From: Acidobacteriota bacterium
Lineage (GTDB): Bacteria; Acidobacteriota; HRBIN11
Assembly: GCA_025061865.1 (NCBI GenBank)
Contig: JANXAA010000019.1
Span: 1 to 13,767 of the forward strand
DNA: 13,767 nt
Reading direction: 5' to 3'
Position numbers and translations under genes: made by a program. Below the pieces are notes generated by a model, which worked only from the letters and a program-made list of their open reading frames with translations, searched no databases and was not told the origin of the DNA. Positions 1 through 6,352 of the stretch are shown here, one piece after another. Position 1 is the stretch's first letter; each line of letters begins with the position of its first letter.

Positions 1-177
1 GGCTTGTACTTCGTAAGCGTGCTGTACTTTTGCATTGAAGAGGCTCTCTGGTATAGCGTCCCCTTCGTGGTCCTCTTCATGACTGGCTTCCTGTACACAT
101 CCGGCACGACGCTCTGGCAGACGTGGGTCCTCCCTTGGAGCGCCCGGCGACTCGGCGTGGCTCCTGCCCGAATGTAA
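1..177 (+). CDS. C-terminal end of a membrane protein (partial)
   Basis: An open frame enters from the left edge and ends at a TAA at 175-177, giving 58 visible residues. Most of them are hydrophobic and aromatic: a stretch beginning GLYFVSVLYF and a second one, PFVVLFMTGFLY, look like two membrane-spanning helices. A short tail follows, rich in Arg and Trp (around LPWSARRLG), as expected for a cytoplasmic end under the positive-inside rule. The aromatic last helix would suit a membrane glycosyltransferase or another polytopic enzyme, but no motif in the visible part decides this, so no function is given. It lies on the same strand as the propeller gene, separated from it by 360 bp. Confidence 0.6.
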   Translation, partial: GLYFVSVLYFCIEEALWYSVPFVVLFMTGFLYTSGTTLWQTWVLPWSARRLGVAPARM

Positions 178-187
178 ATGGCGGTAT

Positions 188-222
188 GGTCCCGGGTGTC
201 GGGTCTTGGGAAAAGGGCCCCG
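188..222 (+). repeat. degenerate heptanucleotide tandem array (5 units)
   Basis: Five consecutive 7-bp units start with GG: GGTCCCG at 188, GGTGTCG at 195, GGTCTTG at 202, GGAAAAG at 209 and GGCCCCG at 216. The unit GGTCCCG recurs at 256-262, with its complement CGGGACC at 273-279, inside the nearby palindrome. The phase is exact and the units are diverged, as in an old slippage-derived array. Confidence 0.55.
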
Positions 223-253
223 GCCCCATCGCCACCTAGGGTCCAGTGCGGGC

Positions 254-281
254 TGGGTCCCGTCCGTCAGGACGGGACCCA
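254..281. repeat. perfect 12-bp inverted repeat (hairpin)
   Basis: The arm TGGGTCCCGTCC (254-265) is followed by a GTCA loop and the exact reverse complement, ending at 281. The stem is strong enough to stop or protect the transcript of the membrane protein that ends at 177. No T-tract follows, so it is not a standard intrinsic terminator. It contains a heptad unit of the array at 188-222 in both orientations. Confidence 0.7.
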
Positions 282-328
282 TGTCTGTGCGTTCTTCAGG
301 TCCGGGATTCTCATGGGCCGAGAGTTCT

Positions 329-399
329 GGGGGAGACCCCCGGGCTGTCTTGGCTCCAGAAGGGGGTTGGGGGACCTTCCCAAGGAGGCCGGTGGCCTC
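329..399. repeat. two further short GC hairpins
   Basis: GGGGG-AGA-CCCCC lies at 329-341 and GAGGCC-GGT-GGCCTC at 385-399. The second is flanked by further loosely complementary bases (CCCA upstream, TGGG downstream). Neither has a T-run. They belong to the same structured non-coding block as the palindrome at 254-281. Confidence 0.45.
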
Positions 400-460
400 T
401 TCCCTGGGACCGGGGCGTCACTCCGATATCCGGACGATCCCGCTTTAGCGTGCGAGGCTT

Positions 461-509
461 GCATCCTAACTCTCACATCTTGTATCCTGCATCCTGCGTC
501 TTACATTCT
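461..509 (+). repeat. pyrimidine-rich heptad tandem array (7 units)
   Basis: Seven contiguous 7-bp units run from 461 to 509 without a phase break. GCATCCT occurs exactly at 461 and 489, with variants GTATCCT (482), ACATCTT (475), GCGTCTT (496) and ACATTCT (503). The consensus is roughly RYRTCYT, or AGGATGC read on the other strand. The array ends 28 bp upstream of the ATG at 538, so it would lie in or next to the leader of that gene. Confidence 0.65.
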
Positions 510-537
510 GGCACTTCACGTCCCTTGAGGTCTTTGA

Positions 538-1530
538 ATGGAAATCACAGCGGTTCGACCGGCGGTCGCCATCGAGGGTGGTGAGGTCGTCATCGAAGCG
601 ACCGCCTGGCCTGTCGACCGATATCAGGAAGTGTCCGTCTGGTTTGGCGATCAGCCCGGTCCTATCGTCTTGCAAAAACGGAATCTCTGTCGGGTCCGGG
701 TCCCGATGAACGCCACTGGCGAGGGGCGGGTCCGCCTTCGGGATGAGGTCGTCGCCGAGTTTCGGCTGGCAGTCGGTCAGCGAGTCCTGTCGGACATCCA
801 TGCCGTCGACAACCCGGTCGTCGACCGTCTGGGGTACGTATACACGACCTACAGCGGGACCCGAGACGAGGCCCCGCCCGTGTCCGTGTTCCGTCTCGGG
901 CCCGATGGGACGGTCGATCACTACGTGACGGCCATTCGCAACGCCACGTCCCTAGCCCTGGACGTCAACGACCATCTCTACGTCAGTAGTCGCTTCGAGG
1001 GTCGGGTCTACAAGATCCTAGACCGGGACCAATTGGAGGTGTATGCCGAGGGGTTGGGCACTCCCTTCGGCCTGACCTTTAATCGGGAGAACTACCTCTT
1101 CGTCGGGGACCGGGAGGGGAAGATCTATAAAGTCTCGCCCCAGCGGGTGGTCAGCGTCTTTGCGGAGCTCCCGGCGAGTCCCATCGCCTATCATCTGGCC
1201 TTCGACCCGGACGGCAACCTCTTCGTGGCCGTCCCCCAGCTGGCCTCAGACACCATCTACATGATCGATGCCCTGGGGAATGTAATCCCGTATTACAGCG
1301 GCCTGGGCCGCCCCCATGGGATGACCTTCGACGCCGCCGGCAACCTCTACGTCTGTCAGGGCCGGGTCCACGACAGCGGCGTCTTCCGGTTTGACGCCCG
1401 GGGTCACATCCGAAAGGTCATCGCCAGTCCGCCCGTCGTCGGCATCGCCTTCGACGAGAACCGGAACGTCTGGTTGGCGACGTCCCAAGCCCTCTACCGC
1501 ATCGCCGTCCCGCCGGAGTTCTTTGAATGA
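538..1530 (+). CDS. TIG-domain / NHL-type beta-propeller protein
   Basis: This 330-residue protein has two parts. Residues 1-80 look like an IPT/TIG immunoglobulin-like domain (EGGEVVIEA near the start, then a conserved-looking FGDQPGPIV strand). Residues from about 85 to 325 form repeated blades of the SMP-30/gluconolactonase/NHL type, with recurring patterns such as LAFDPDGNLFVA, MTFDAAGNLYV and IAFDENRNVWLA. No signal peptide or membrane segment is visible, so it is probably cytoplasmic. The blades could bind a ligand or partner protein; catalysis cannot be claimed. The ATG at 538 has a GAGG 9 bp upstream and is the first plausible start. The gene is followed on the same strand by an acyltransferase after 63 bp of repeat, so the two may be co-transcribed. 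The fold is fairly sure; the function is unknown. Confidence 0.75.
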   Translation: MEITAVRPAVAIEGGEVVIEATAWPVDRYQEVSVWFGDQPGPIVLQKRNLCRVRVPMNATGEGRVRLRDEVVAEFRLAVGQRVLSDIHAVDNPVVDRLGYVYTTYSGTRDEAPPVSVFRLGPDGTVDHYVTAIRNATSLALDVNDHLYVSSRFEGRVYKILDRDQLEVYAEGLGTPFGLTFNRENYLFVGDREGKIYKVSPQRVVSVFAELPASPIAYHLAFDPDGNLFVAVPQLASDTIYMIDALGNVIPYYSGLGRPHGMTFDAAGNLYVCQGRVHDSGVFRFDARGHIRKVIASPPVVGIAFDENRNVWLATSQALYRIAVPPEFFE

Positions 1531-1534
1531 GGGC

Positions 1535-1584
1535 GGTGTTCGGTGTTGGGTATTCGGTCTTCCCAGTACCCCACACCGAATACC
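1535..1584. repeat. back-to-back inverted heptad arrays
   Basis: Four forward 7-bp units of consensus GGTRTTC lie at 1535-1562 (GGTGTTC, GGTGTTG, GGTATTC, GGTCTTC). A single C at 1563 separates them from three units in the opposite sense at 1564-1584 (CAGTACC, CCACACC, GAATACC). The result is a perfect 10-bp stem (1549-1558 with 1575-1584) and an alternative 13-bp pairing with one mismatch (1540-1552 with 1567-1579). The element fills nearly the whole gap between two co-oriented genes and ends 9 bp before the acyltransferase ATG. Confidence 0.7.
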
Positions 1585-1593
1585 TGGAAGCCG

Positions 1594-2988
1594 ATGGACT
1601 TCCTGTACCAAACGGTTCGGGGCGTCGGGCGATTCTGGATCTGGTTCTTCTTTAAGTCCGTCCAGGTCCGATCCATCCAGCGCATTCCCCGCCAGGGTCC
1701 AGTCCTTCTATGTGTAAACCATCCGAATGACCTTATCGACTCCCTCCTCGTGGGCGCCGTGGTGCCCCGGAAGGTCCGCTTCTTGGCCCCGGCGGCCCTG
1801 TCTCGGAACCCCGTCCTGGCCTGGGTCCTCTCGGCTCTGGGTGTGATCCCCGTCTACCGGCGCCAGGACGACCCCGACAAGATGGACCGGAACGTGGAAG
1901 CCTTCGAGGCTTGCTTCCGAGCTTTCGCCCGAGGCGACCTCGTCGTCATCTATCCCGAGGGGACGACCCATACCGAGCCCCGGGTCCAGCGGATCAAGAC
2001 CGGCGCCGCTCGAATCGCCCTCGAGGCCGAACACCGCCACGACGGCCGGTTGGGCCTGACCGTGATCCCCGTGGGCCTCAACTTCGAGGCCCGAAAGTCC
2101 TTTCAGGGCCGCGTGCTCATCTGCGCCGGTGAGCCTATTCCGCTTATCCCCCACCTGGAGGTCTATCGGAGCGACCCCTGGAAGGCCGTGCAGGACCTGA
2201 CGACAGAAATCCAGCGGGGCATGGAAGCCCAGGTCATCCACGTCGACCGCATCGACCTGACGGCCCTCATCCGGGTGGTCGAAACTCTGTACAGAGACGA
2301 CCTGGTACAAGAACTCCAGGTAGAACGGGGCCTCTCCCCCGACCGGGTCGACCCATTCCGCCTGTCTCGTACGATCGCCGACGCTGTCCAGTACTTCGTC
2401 ACGCACGACCCCAGCCGGGTCGAACACCTATGGTACCGCCTGCAGGTTTACGAGACCTTGCGGGCCGAATTCCGGCTTCAGGACCGGACTGTTCGGACCC
2501 GATTGACAGCGCCTGGTCCGGGCGTGCGACTTCGGGACCTCGGATTGGGGCTATTCGGATTTCCAGTCTTCCTGTACGGCGCCGTGACGAGCGGTCTGCC
2601 CTACTGGATCCCCCGGTGGCTGGCCCGCCACTGGGCTCGTAAGGAAACGACCTATGCGACCGTGCGATTCCTCGCTTCTGTCTCGCTCTTTCCCCTCTTC
2701 TGGGGGATGGAGGCCTGGCTCGTCGGGACCCTCACGAACCCCGGGATCGCCGGCGCATTCCTCCTATCCCTGCCTCTAACGGGCCTCCTGGCCCACCGCT
2801 ACCTGAGCGGATGGGCCCGTCTCGGTCAGGCACTTCGATTCCTTCGGCTCGTCCGAACGCATCGAGGGGCGGTGCGTCGGATTCTGACCCGCCGGCGCCA
2901 GATCTTGGAAGACCTGGAACGGGCTAAACAGGATTACCTTCAAGTCCGCCGAGAACACCTGAGGGAGGTAGGGCGGCCGGGCAGATAG
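1594..2988 (+). CDS. PlsC-family acyltransferase with C-terminal membrane region
   Basis: This 464-residue protein has an N-terminal PlsC-type acyltransferase domain (about residues 25-230). Such enzymes move acyl chains onto glycerol phosphate or lysophosphatidate at the membrane. Motif I is NHPNDLID with the catalytic His near residue 43. The Asp lies six positions after the His, a spacing also seen in the GPAT/SCT1-like branch, rather than the HX4D spacing. The motif YPEGTTH near residue 120 and IPVGLNF further on are the other conserved blocks. The last third holds about three hydrophobic stretches, then a basic, probably helical tail. A GTG at 1543 would lengthen the frame but would translate through the heptad array, so the ATG at 1594 is preferred, with a weak GGAAG just upstream. 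The final eight codons and the TAG stop lie inside the octad repeat that follows. The exact substrate cannot be told. Confidence 0.8.
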   Translation: MDFLYQTVRGVGRFWIWFFFKSVQVRSIQRIPRQGPVLLCVNHPNDLIDSLLVGAVVPRKVRFLAPAALSRNPVLAWVLSALGVIPVYRRQDDPDKMDRNVEAFEACFRAFARGDLVVIYPEGTTHTEPRVQRIKTGAARIALEAEHRHDGRLGLTVIPVGLNFEARKSFQGRVLICAGEPIPLIPHLEVYRSDPWKAVQDLTTEIQRGMEAQVIHVDRIDLTALIRVVETLYRDDLVQELQVERGLSPDRVDPFRLSRTIADAVQYFVTHDPSRVEHLWYRLQVYETLRAEFRLQDRTVRTRLTAPGPGVRLRDLGLGLFGFPVFLYGAVTSGLPYWIPRWLARHWARKETTYATVRFLASVSLFPLFWGMEAWLVGTLTNPGIAGAFLLSLPLTGLLAHRYLSGWARLGQALRFLRLVRTHRGAVRRILTRRRQILEDLERAKQDYLQVRREHLREVGRPGR

Positions 2989-3038
2989 GCAAGTTAGAAA
3001 CCTGCCCTCCTGGCTTGCCTTGCCCACCTGCTGCCCGG
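2963..3038. repeat. inverted octad element overlapping a stop codon
   Basis: Four 8-bp G-rich units run from 2963 to 2994 (GGGAGGTA, GGGCGGCC, GGGCAGAT, AGGCAAGT). A C-rich stretch of complementary words follows up to 3038. Nested pairings are CCGGGCAG (2977-2984) with CTGCCCGG (3031-3038) and AGGCAAG (2987-2993) with CTTGCCT (3014-3020). The TAG stop of the acyltransferase is at 2986-2988, inside the array. The core word GGGCAGATAGGC is also present at 12799-12810, between the transaldolase and prk genes. Confidence 0.65.
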
Positions 3039-3106
3039 CTCGGCGTAAAAGGCCACACCGAGATTTCTCAGAACACGCCCCCCATGGTGGTGTCACCCTG
3101 TCCTGA

Positions 3107-3162
3107 CGCCGCCGGTGATGGCGGCGCCCCCGAATCCCCCACGCCGGCCGTCATGCCGGTGT
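3107..3162 (+). repeat. REP-like double hairpin, copy 1
   Basis: The first hairpin is CGCCGCC-GGTGAT-GGCGGCG (3107-3126). After 14 bp comes a second, ACGCCGGC-CGTCAT-GCCGGTGT (3141-3162, one G-T pair). The same two-hairpin design, with near-identical stems and a 13-bp spacer, occurs on the other strand at 6299-6352. In both places it lies downstream of a gene and reads in the direction of that gene, here the acyltransferase. Confidence 0.65.
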
Positions 3163-3171
3163 CCACTCGAG

Positions 3172-3240
3172 GCAAGGCGCAAAGGGCAAGGCACAGAAGG
3201 TCGAAAGCGCCTTGGGCTCCTGGGTTCTAAGCCCTTTTCT
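3172..3240 (+). terminator. candidate intrinsic terminator with heptads
   Basis: GGGCT (3214-3218) pairs with AGCCC (3230-3234) around an 11-base loop and is followed at once by TTTTCT (3235-3240), a plausible rho-independent terminator for the + strand acyltransferase transcript. The stem is short. Just upstream, AAGGCGC (3174-3180) pairs with GCGCCTT (3207-3213) and could stack on it. Bases 3172-3192 are three heptads of consensus GCAARGS. Two more heptads, AATTCCC and AATTCCT, lie at 3241-3254 beside the end of the response regulator gene. Confidence 0.45.
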
Positions 3241-3256
3241 AATTCCCAATTCCTAT

Positions 3257-3919
3257 CTATCCCCGGGTACGGGGCCGGTGTTCGTAGAAGAAGCGGGCCG
3301 CCTCGGTCCGATTCGTGGCCCCAATTTTCATAAATATGTTCTGAATATGAAACTTTACTGTACTCAGGCTCAGGCCGAGGGTCCGAGCGATCTGCTTGTT
3401 GCTCAGGCCTCGGGCGACCAACTCGAGGACTTCCCACTCCCGCCGGGATAGGTCCCTCTCGACTTCGCCTTCCCCGGGTGCCCCCGCCAGCCACCGGTGG
3501 GCCGACCGGGGGAAGACCAGGTGCCCGTGGTAGACCTGGCGGATAGCTGCCACCGTCTGCTGAGGGGCATCCGTCTTGAGGACGAAGCCATCAGCCTGGT
3601 GCTCGATGGCGGTCCGGATCGACTCGCTGTCACCGAAGGCGCTCAGGATGAGGACCCGAACGGGCCAACCCTCGGCTCGAATACGCTGAAGGCAAGCCCA
3701 TCCGTCCATACCGGCCATCTGGAGGTCCAGGACGACGACGTCGGGTCGGTAGCGTTGGAGAGCGTCCAGCAGTTGTTGACCGTCTGTGGCTGTCGCCACG
3801 ACCTCGATATCCGGCTCTTGGTCTAAGAAGGACCGCAGGCCCTGAAGGACCAAGGGGTGGTCGTCGGCCAAGACGATACGGATGACCCCGCGGGGGCAGA
3901 TTTCACTGGCGACCTGCAT
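3257..3919 (-). CDS. NarL/FixJ-family response regulator (REC + LuxR HTH)
   Basis: This 220-residue DNA-binding response regulator should act in the cytoplasm as partner of the kinase encoded just upstream. The receiver domain (about 13-130) has the acidic pair D19-D20, phosphoacceptor D65 in VVLDLQMAGMDG, S93 in LILSAF and K115 in VLKTD. The LuxR-type helix-turn-helix (about 156-212) has the typical LSRREWEVLELVARGLSNKQ start and STVKFHIQNIF recognition region. The ATG at 3919 was chosen because the family normally starts shortly before the IRIVLADDH strand. It overlaps the kinase stop by 17 bp, which suggests translational coupling, and its ribosome binding site is weak. A start at 3976 would add 19 residues lying wholly within the kinase gene. 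Targets are unknown; the nearby CBB genes are one possibility. Confidence 0.88.
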   Translation of the reverse strand: MQVASEICPRGVIRIVLADDHPLVLQGLRSFLDQEPDIEVVATATDGQQLLDALQRYRPDVVVLDLQMAGMDGWACLQRIRAEGWPVRVLILSAFGDSESIRTAIEHQADGFVLKTDAPQQTVAAIRQVYHGHLVFPRSAHRWLAGAPGEGEVERDLSRREWEVLELVARGLSNKQIARTLGLSLSTVKFHIQNIFMKIGATNRTEAARFFYEHRPRTRG

Positions 3920-4622
3920 GACCCGGTACCCAGACGGTGATGTGCGTACCTTGACCAGGGCGGCTTTCGATGGCAAACGTGCCTCCGACCAGTGCGACTC
4001 GTTCCCGCATGCCCCGCAATCCGACCCGCATGCGGCGGTCTGCCGGGGCCTGTGTCAAGACGCGCTCGACGTCAAAGCCGGCGCCCTCGTCCCAGACTTC
4101 CAGACCCACGCCGTCGCTCCGGGAATAGAGGTGGACGTACTGCCGATCCGTCCCGGCGTGGCGGTAGGCGTTCGAGAGGGCCTCCTGCAAGATCCGGTAG
4201 AGGACGATCTTGACCGGCGGGGCGACGTCAGGGATGGGCGGCGTGATGGCCAGCTCGACTCGGCATCCCGTCAGCTCCTCGTGCTGGATGATCAAGCCCT
4301 CAAGGACGGAGACCAGGTCTCGCTTTTGAAATTCGGGCGGGGCGAAGGCGCCGATAAAGTTGCGGATACTCCACAAGGCATTCTGGATCAAGGCCCCGAT
4401 CTGAGTCAGGCTTCGAGCGACGGCTTCCGGACTCGGTCGGTCTTGGTCGTCGGGGCTGACCAGCTTTTTCTGGAGGGCGTCGATCTGGGAGAGGGCGGCA
4501 TACATGTCCTGGACGGGTCCGTCGTGGATGTCCAGGACGATCCGACACAACTCTCGTTCCGTCAACTCCAAGAATGCCGAGGCATTCGGCCGATTCCGAC
4601 GGACGACTTTAGGAAGCTTCAT
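3903..4622 (-). CDS. soluble NarL-type (HisKA_3) sensor histidine kinase
   Basis: This 239-residue kinase has only a dimerisation/phosphoacceptor domain and an ATPase domain. The HisKA_3 segment ERELCRIVLDIHDGPVQ carries the phosphoacceptor His at residue 33. The HATPase part shows an N box (LQEALSNAYRHAG, N151), a G1 box (WDEGAG, D178) and a G2 region (GLRGMRERV, from 201), ending in the GQGTHITVWVP strand. There is no membrane segment and no PAS, GAF or other input domain before the His. The signal must therefore come through the short N-terminus (about 20 residues), a separate sensor, or the dimer interface itself. The ATG at 4622 has GGAGGA at a good distance. A TATATT hexamer at 4749-4754 is a weak candidate -10 on this strand. 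The downstream response regulator overlaps the 3' end. Confidence 0.87.
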   Translation of the reverse strand: MKLPKVVRRNRPNASAFLELTERELCRIVLDIHDGPVQDMYAALSQIDALQKKLVSPDDQDRPSPEAVARSLTQIGALIQNALWSIRNFIGAFAPPEFQKRDLVSVLEGLIIQHEELTGCRVELAITPPIPDVAPPVKIVLYRILQEALSNAYRHAGTDRQYVHLYSRSDGVGLEVWDEGAGFDVERVLTQAPADRRMRVGLRGMRERVALVGGTFAIESRPGQGTHITVWVPGHAGRQ

Positions 4623-4704
4623 CCGTCCTTCCTCCGATCAGCGCCGGAAAGGCAACCCCTCGGTGACTTGGATGTCGAGTCACGGCCCTCGCTTTCTCAA
4701 GAAG

Positions 4705-5361
4705 TTAGAGACAAAGCCCATACCGGGTCAGGCCTGGTCTGATTCTTAAATATAAACCCCATGATTGGCCGAGAAAACAGGTGTCGTCTCCAGTAGAGTG
4801 GTACTCAGGCCCGGCACGACTTGCCGACGAGGCAGACGGTTCCCTACCGGACTGAACGCTCCGGAGGAAGGCACCGTCGTTGACCCCCGTAGCGGCGAAG
4901 AAGACGTCGTCGGAGCGGACCCGGTCGTCGACCGTTTGGATCTCCTTCCCGGGGCTCGGCCCGAAGGATGTCTCCAAGGGGTGAAGTTCTAAAGCCCAGG
5001 CAATAGCCGTATCGCCACCGCCGACGATGAGCCGCCGGCGGCCGAGGAAGTCTTCCCGAGGGTGGACGGCATAGCGGACGCCGACCTCGACCCATTTGTT
5101 GAAGCGGAAGTCGGCGCCGAACTGACTGGCCTGTTTGAAGAACTCGGCGACCAGGTCTCGTCCCAGGATGAACGGGTAGCCGCTGACGTCGTAGATGTAC
5201 TGTTCAGGGTACAGGGCCGTGATCTGGCCGCCCGGCCGAGGCCGGGCCTCCAGGACGAGCGTTCGGAGATTCCGCATGCCGGCATAAAAGGCCGCATACA
5301 AGCGGGTTGAGCCAGCCCCGATGACCGCCACGTCATAGGGATCGGTGCCCGTCGTGCGCAT
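4705..5361 (-). pseudogene. decayed YumC-like NADP+ reductase joined to a GlpX-like FBPase fragment
   Basis: The frame encodes about 218 residues from an ATG at 5361 with a good GGGAGG. Residues 9-90 match the FAD domain of thioredoxin-reductase-like ferredoxin/flavodoxin-NADP+ reductases (YDVAVIGAG, PGGQITALYPEQYIYDVSGYP). The third Rossmann glycine is Arg (GAGSTR). Next comes the NADPH-site region LIVGGGDTAIAWALELHP (about 111-128), so some 60 family residues between the domains are missing. The rest of the reductase is absent. Instead, residues about 139-170 (TVDDRVRSDDVFFAATGVNDG) resemble the C-terminal motif of class II fructose-1,6-bisphosphatase (GlpX). After that the reading frame has no family character. 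Intact reductases have about 330-350 residues. The start overlaps the cbbY end by 29 bp. I read it as a deletion-fused remnant. A working short protein is possible but unlikely. Confidence 0.7.
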
Positions 5362-6076
5362 CCAGGCCTCCCAGGCACAGAGCGCCCAGCGTCTCCAAGT
5401 CAAAGTATTCCAGGCTCCGGGCGACCAAGACGGCCCCCCGGAAGTCTTGACCGAAGGTATAGTCGTTGTAAATCACGGCACATGGCAGGCCGGCTGCCTG
5501 GGCCGCCCGCAGGCCGACCTCCGAGTCCTCGATGGCCAGGACCTCGTCGGGGGACGTCCCCAGTTCGGCCAGACAGCGCCGGTACAGGGGGGATTCCGGG
5601 GCCGTCTTGACGCCGGCGCGCCGGCCCAGAATCGGTTCAAAGGCGTCGGCCCAGGCAGACAAACGATAGCGTAGGAGGGCCCGGATCTGTTCCTCGTCCG
5701 ACGTGGAGACGATAGCCAGTCGGACACCCCGACGGACGGCCTCCTCAACGAGCCGGGCGACACCGGGCCGCAAGGGAAGCCGAGCGGCATACTTTTCGAC
5801 ATAGAACTGTCTCTTGAGTTCGACCAAGCGGACGACGGCCGCCTCGAGCTCGTCGGGCGGGAGTGGTGGGTCCAACTGCCGGAGGGCCCGGCGCATCCGC
5901 TCGGCGTTGCCGGGGATAGGGAGCAGGGCTTTAAACTCTTCCCATGTCCAGCGGATGGGGAAACCTAGGGCGGCGAAGGCCTCGTTGCAGGCCGGCAGAT
6001 GCCCGTCTCGCTCCGTGTAGGCCAGCGTGCCGTCGACATCGAAAATGATGGCCTTAAGCTGAAGGGATCGGGCCAT
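5333..6076 (-). CDS. cbbY: CbbY-like HAD-family sugar-bisphosphate phosphatase
   Basis: This 247-residue haloacid-dehalogenase phosphatase is of the CbbY type. In red-type RuBisCO systems CbbY dephosphorylates xylulose-1,5-bisphosphate, a misfire product that blocks the enzyme. The nucleophile motif is IFDVDGTLAYTE near residue 10. A helical cap follows (GNAERMRRALRQ region), then motif II in LAIVSTSD, the motif III Lys in GVKTAPESPLY, and motif IV in LAIEDSEVG. The late NDYTFGQDF segment also fits the CbbY subgroup. The ATG at 6074-6076 has GGAGGG 7 bp upstream, so the start is firm. It lies on the same strand as cbbLSX but beyond a 360-bp gap, so it may have its own promoter. HAD enzymes are promiscuous, so the substrate is inferred from family and context. 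Confidence 0.75.
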   Translation of the reverse strand: MARSLQLKAIIFDVDGTLAYTERDGHLPACNEAFAALGFPIRWTWEEFKALLPIPGNAERMRRALRQLDPPLPPDELEAAVVRLVELKRQFYVEKYAARLPLRPGVARLVEEAVRRGVRLAIVSTSDEEQIRALLRYRLSAWADAFEPILGRRAGVKTAPESPLYRRCLAELGTSPDEVLAIEDSEVGLRAAQAAGLPCAVIYNDYTFGQDFRGAVLVARSLEYFDLETLGALCLGGLDAHDGHRSL

Positions 6077-6083
6077 GGGAATT

Positions 6084-6103
6084 CCCTCCGGGTTTTTAGT
6101 ATA
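6084..6103 (-). promoter_or_regulatory. candidate -10 box and ribosome binding site of cbbY
   Basis: On the minus strand a TATACT hexamer (6098-6103) lies 21 bp upstream of the cbbY ATG, followed by a strong GGAGGG (6084-6089). No good -35 element is seen at the expected distance (GACTGC or similar), so the promoter part is tentative. The ribosome binding site is clear. Confidence 0.35.
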
Positions 6104-6298
6104 GGGACAGCCGGCGTCAGGCAGTCGGCGGCATTCGGATGGCGGCCACTGTCACAGGACGTCCCCATGAAGGACAGTTATATTTCGTTTTGATGATACT
6201 TCCTGTCCACGTAAGAAAAGCCCTCTCCCCTTAGGAGCCCCCATGACCGAGGACTCTTGAAGTTGACGCTGGGGTAACTCTCGGCGTGAGATCAAGCG

Positions 6299-6352
6299 GA
6301 CACCGGCCATCAAGCCGGTGTCTGGACGAAGCGGAGCCGCCATGACGGCGGC
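6299..6352 (-). repeat. REP-like double hairpin, copy 2
   Basis: Read on the minus strand, GCCGCC-loop-GGCGGC (6336-6352) is followed after 13 bp by a perfect 9-bp stem GACACCGGC/GCCGGTGTC (6299-6322). Stem words, loop sizes, hairpin order and spacer length match copy 1 at 3107-3162. It begins about 85 bp after the stop of the small ORF downstream of cbbX, so it would mark or protect the 3' end of the CBB operon transcript. No U-run follows. Confidence 0.65.

Larger units (their letters stand above)
178..537. other. 360-bp non-coding gap with repeats and hairpins
   Basis: No convincing gene is seen here. The open frames that cross it have low-complexity Pro/Gly/Arg/Ser content, no ribosome binding site and no family resemblance. 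The gap holds a heptad array (188-222), a perfect 12-bp palindrome (254-281), two smaller GC hairpins (329-341 and 385-399) and a second, pyrimidine-rich heptad array (461-509) that stops 28 bp before the next start codon. No clear -35/-10 pair was found for the downstream gene. Confidence 0.7.

Noticed and set aside
461..509. Possible CRISPR array
   Set aside because: Units are 7 bp, contiguous and diverged, with no spacers and no cas genes nearby.
178..528. 116-codon + strand frame directly after the left-edge gene
   Set aside because: Translation is repeat-derived (CILTLTSCILHPAS) and Pro/Gly-rich, crosses strong hairpins and has no ribosome binding site.
3882..4742. 286-codon + strand frame opposite the histidine kinase
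   Set aside because: The minus-strand kinase has all its catalytic motifs and a good ribosome binding site; the opposite frame has neither.
4705..5361. Intact ferredoxin/thioredoxin-type reductase gene
   Set aside because: About 60 residues between the FAD and NADPH regions and the whole C-terminal half are missing, and the first nucleotide-binding glycine motif is damaged.
6152..6243. 30-codon minus-strand ORF in the gap upstream of cbbY
   Set aside because: No ribosome binding site and no conserved character; codon use is not distinctive at this length.
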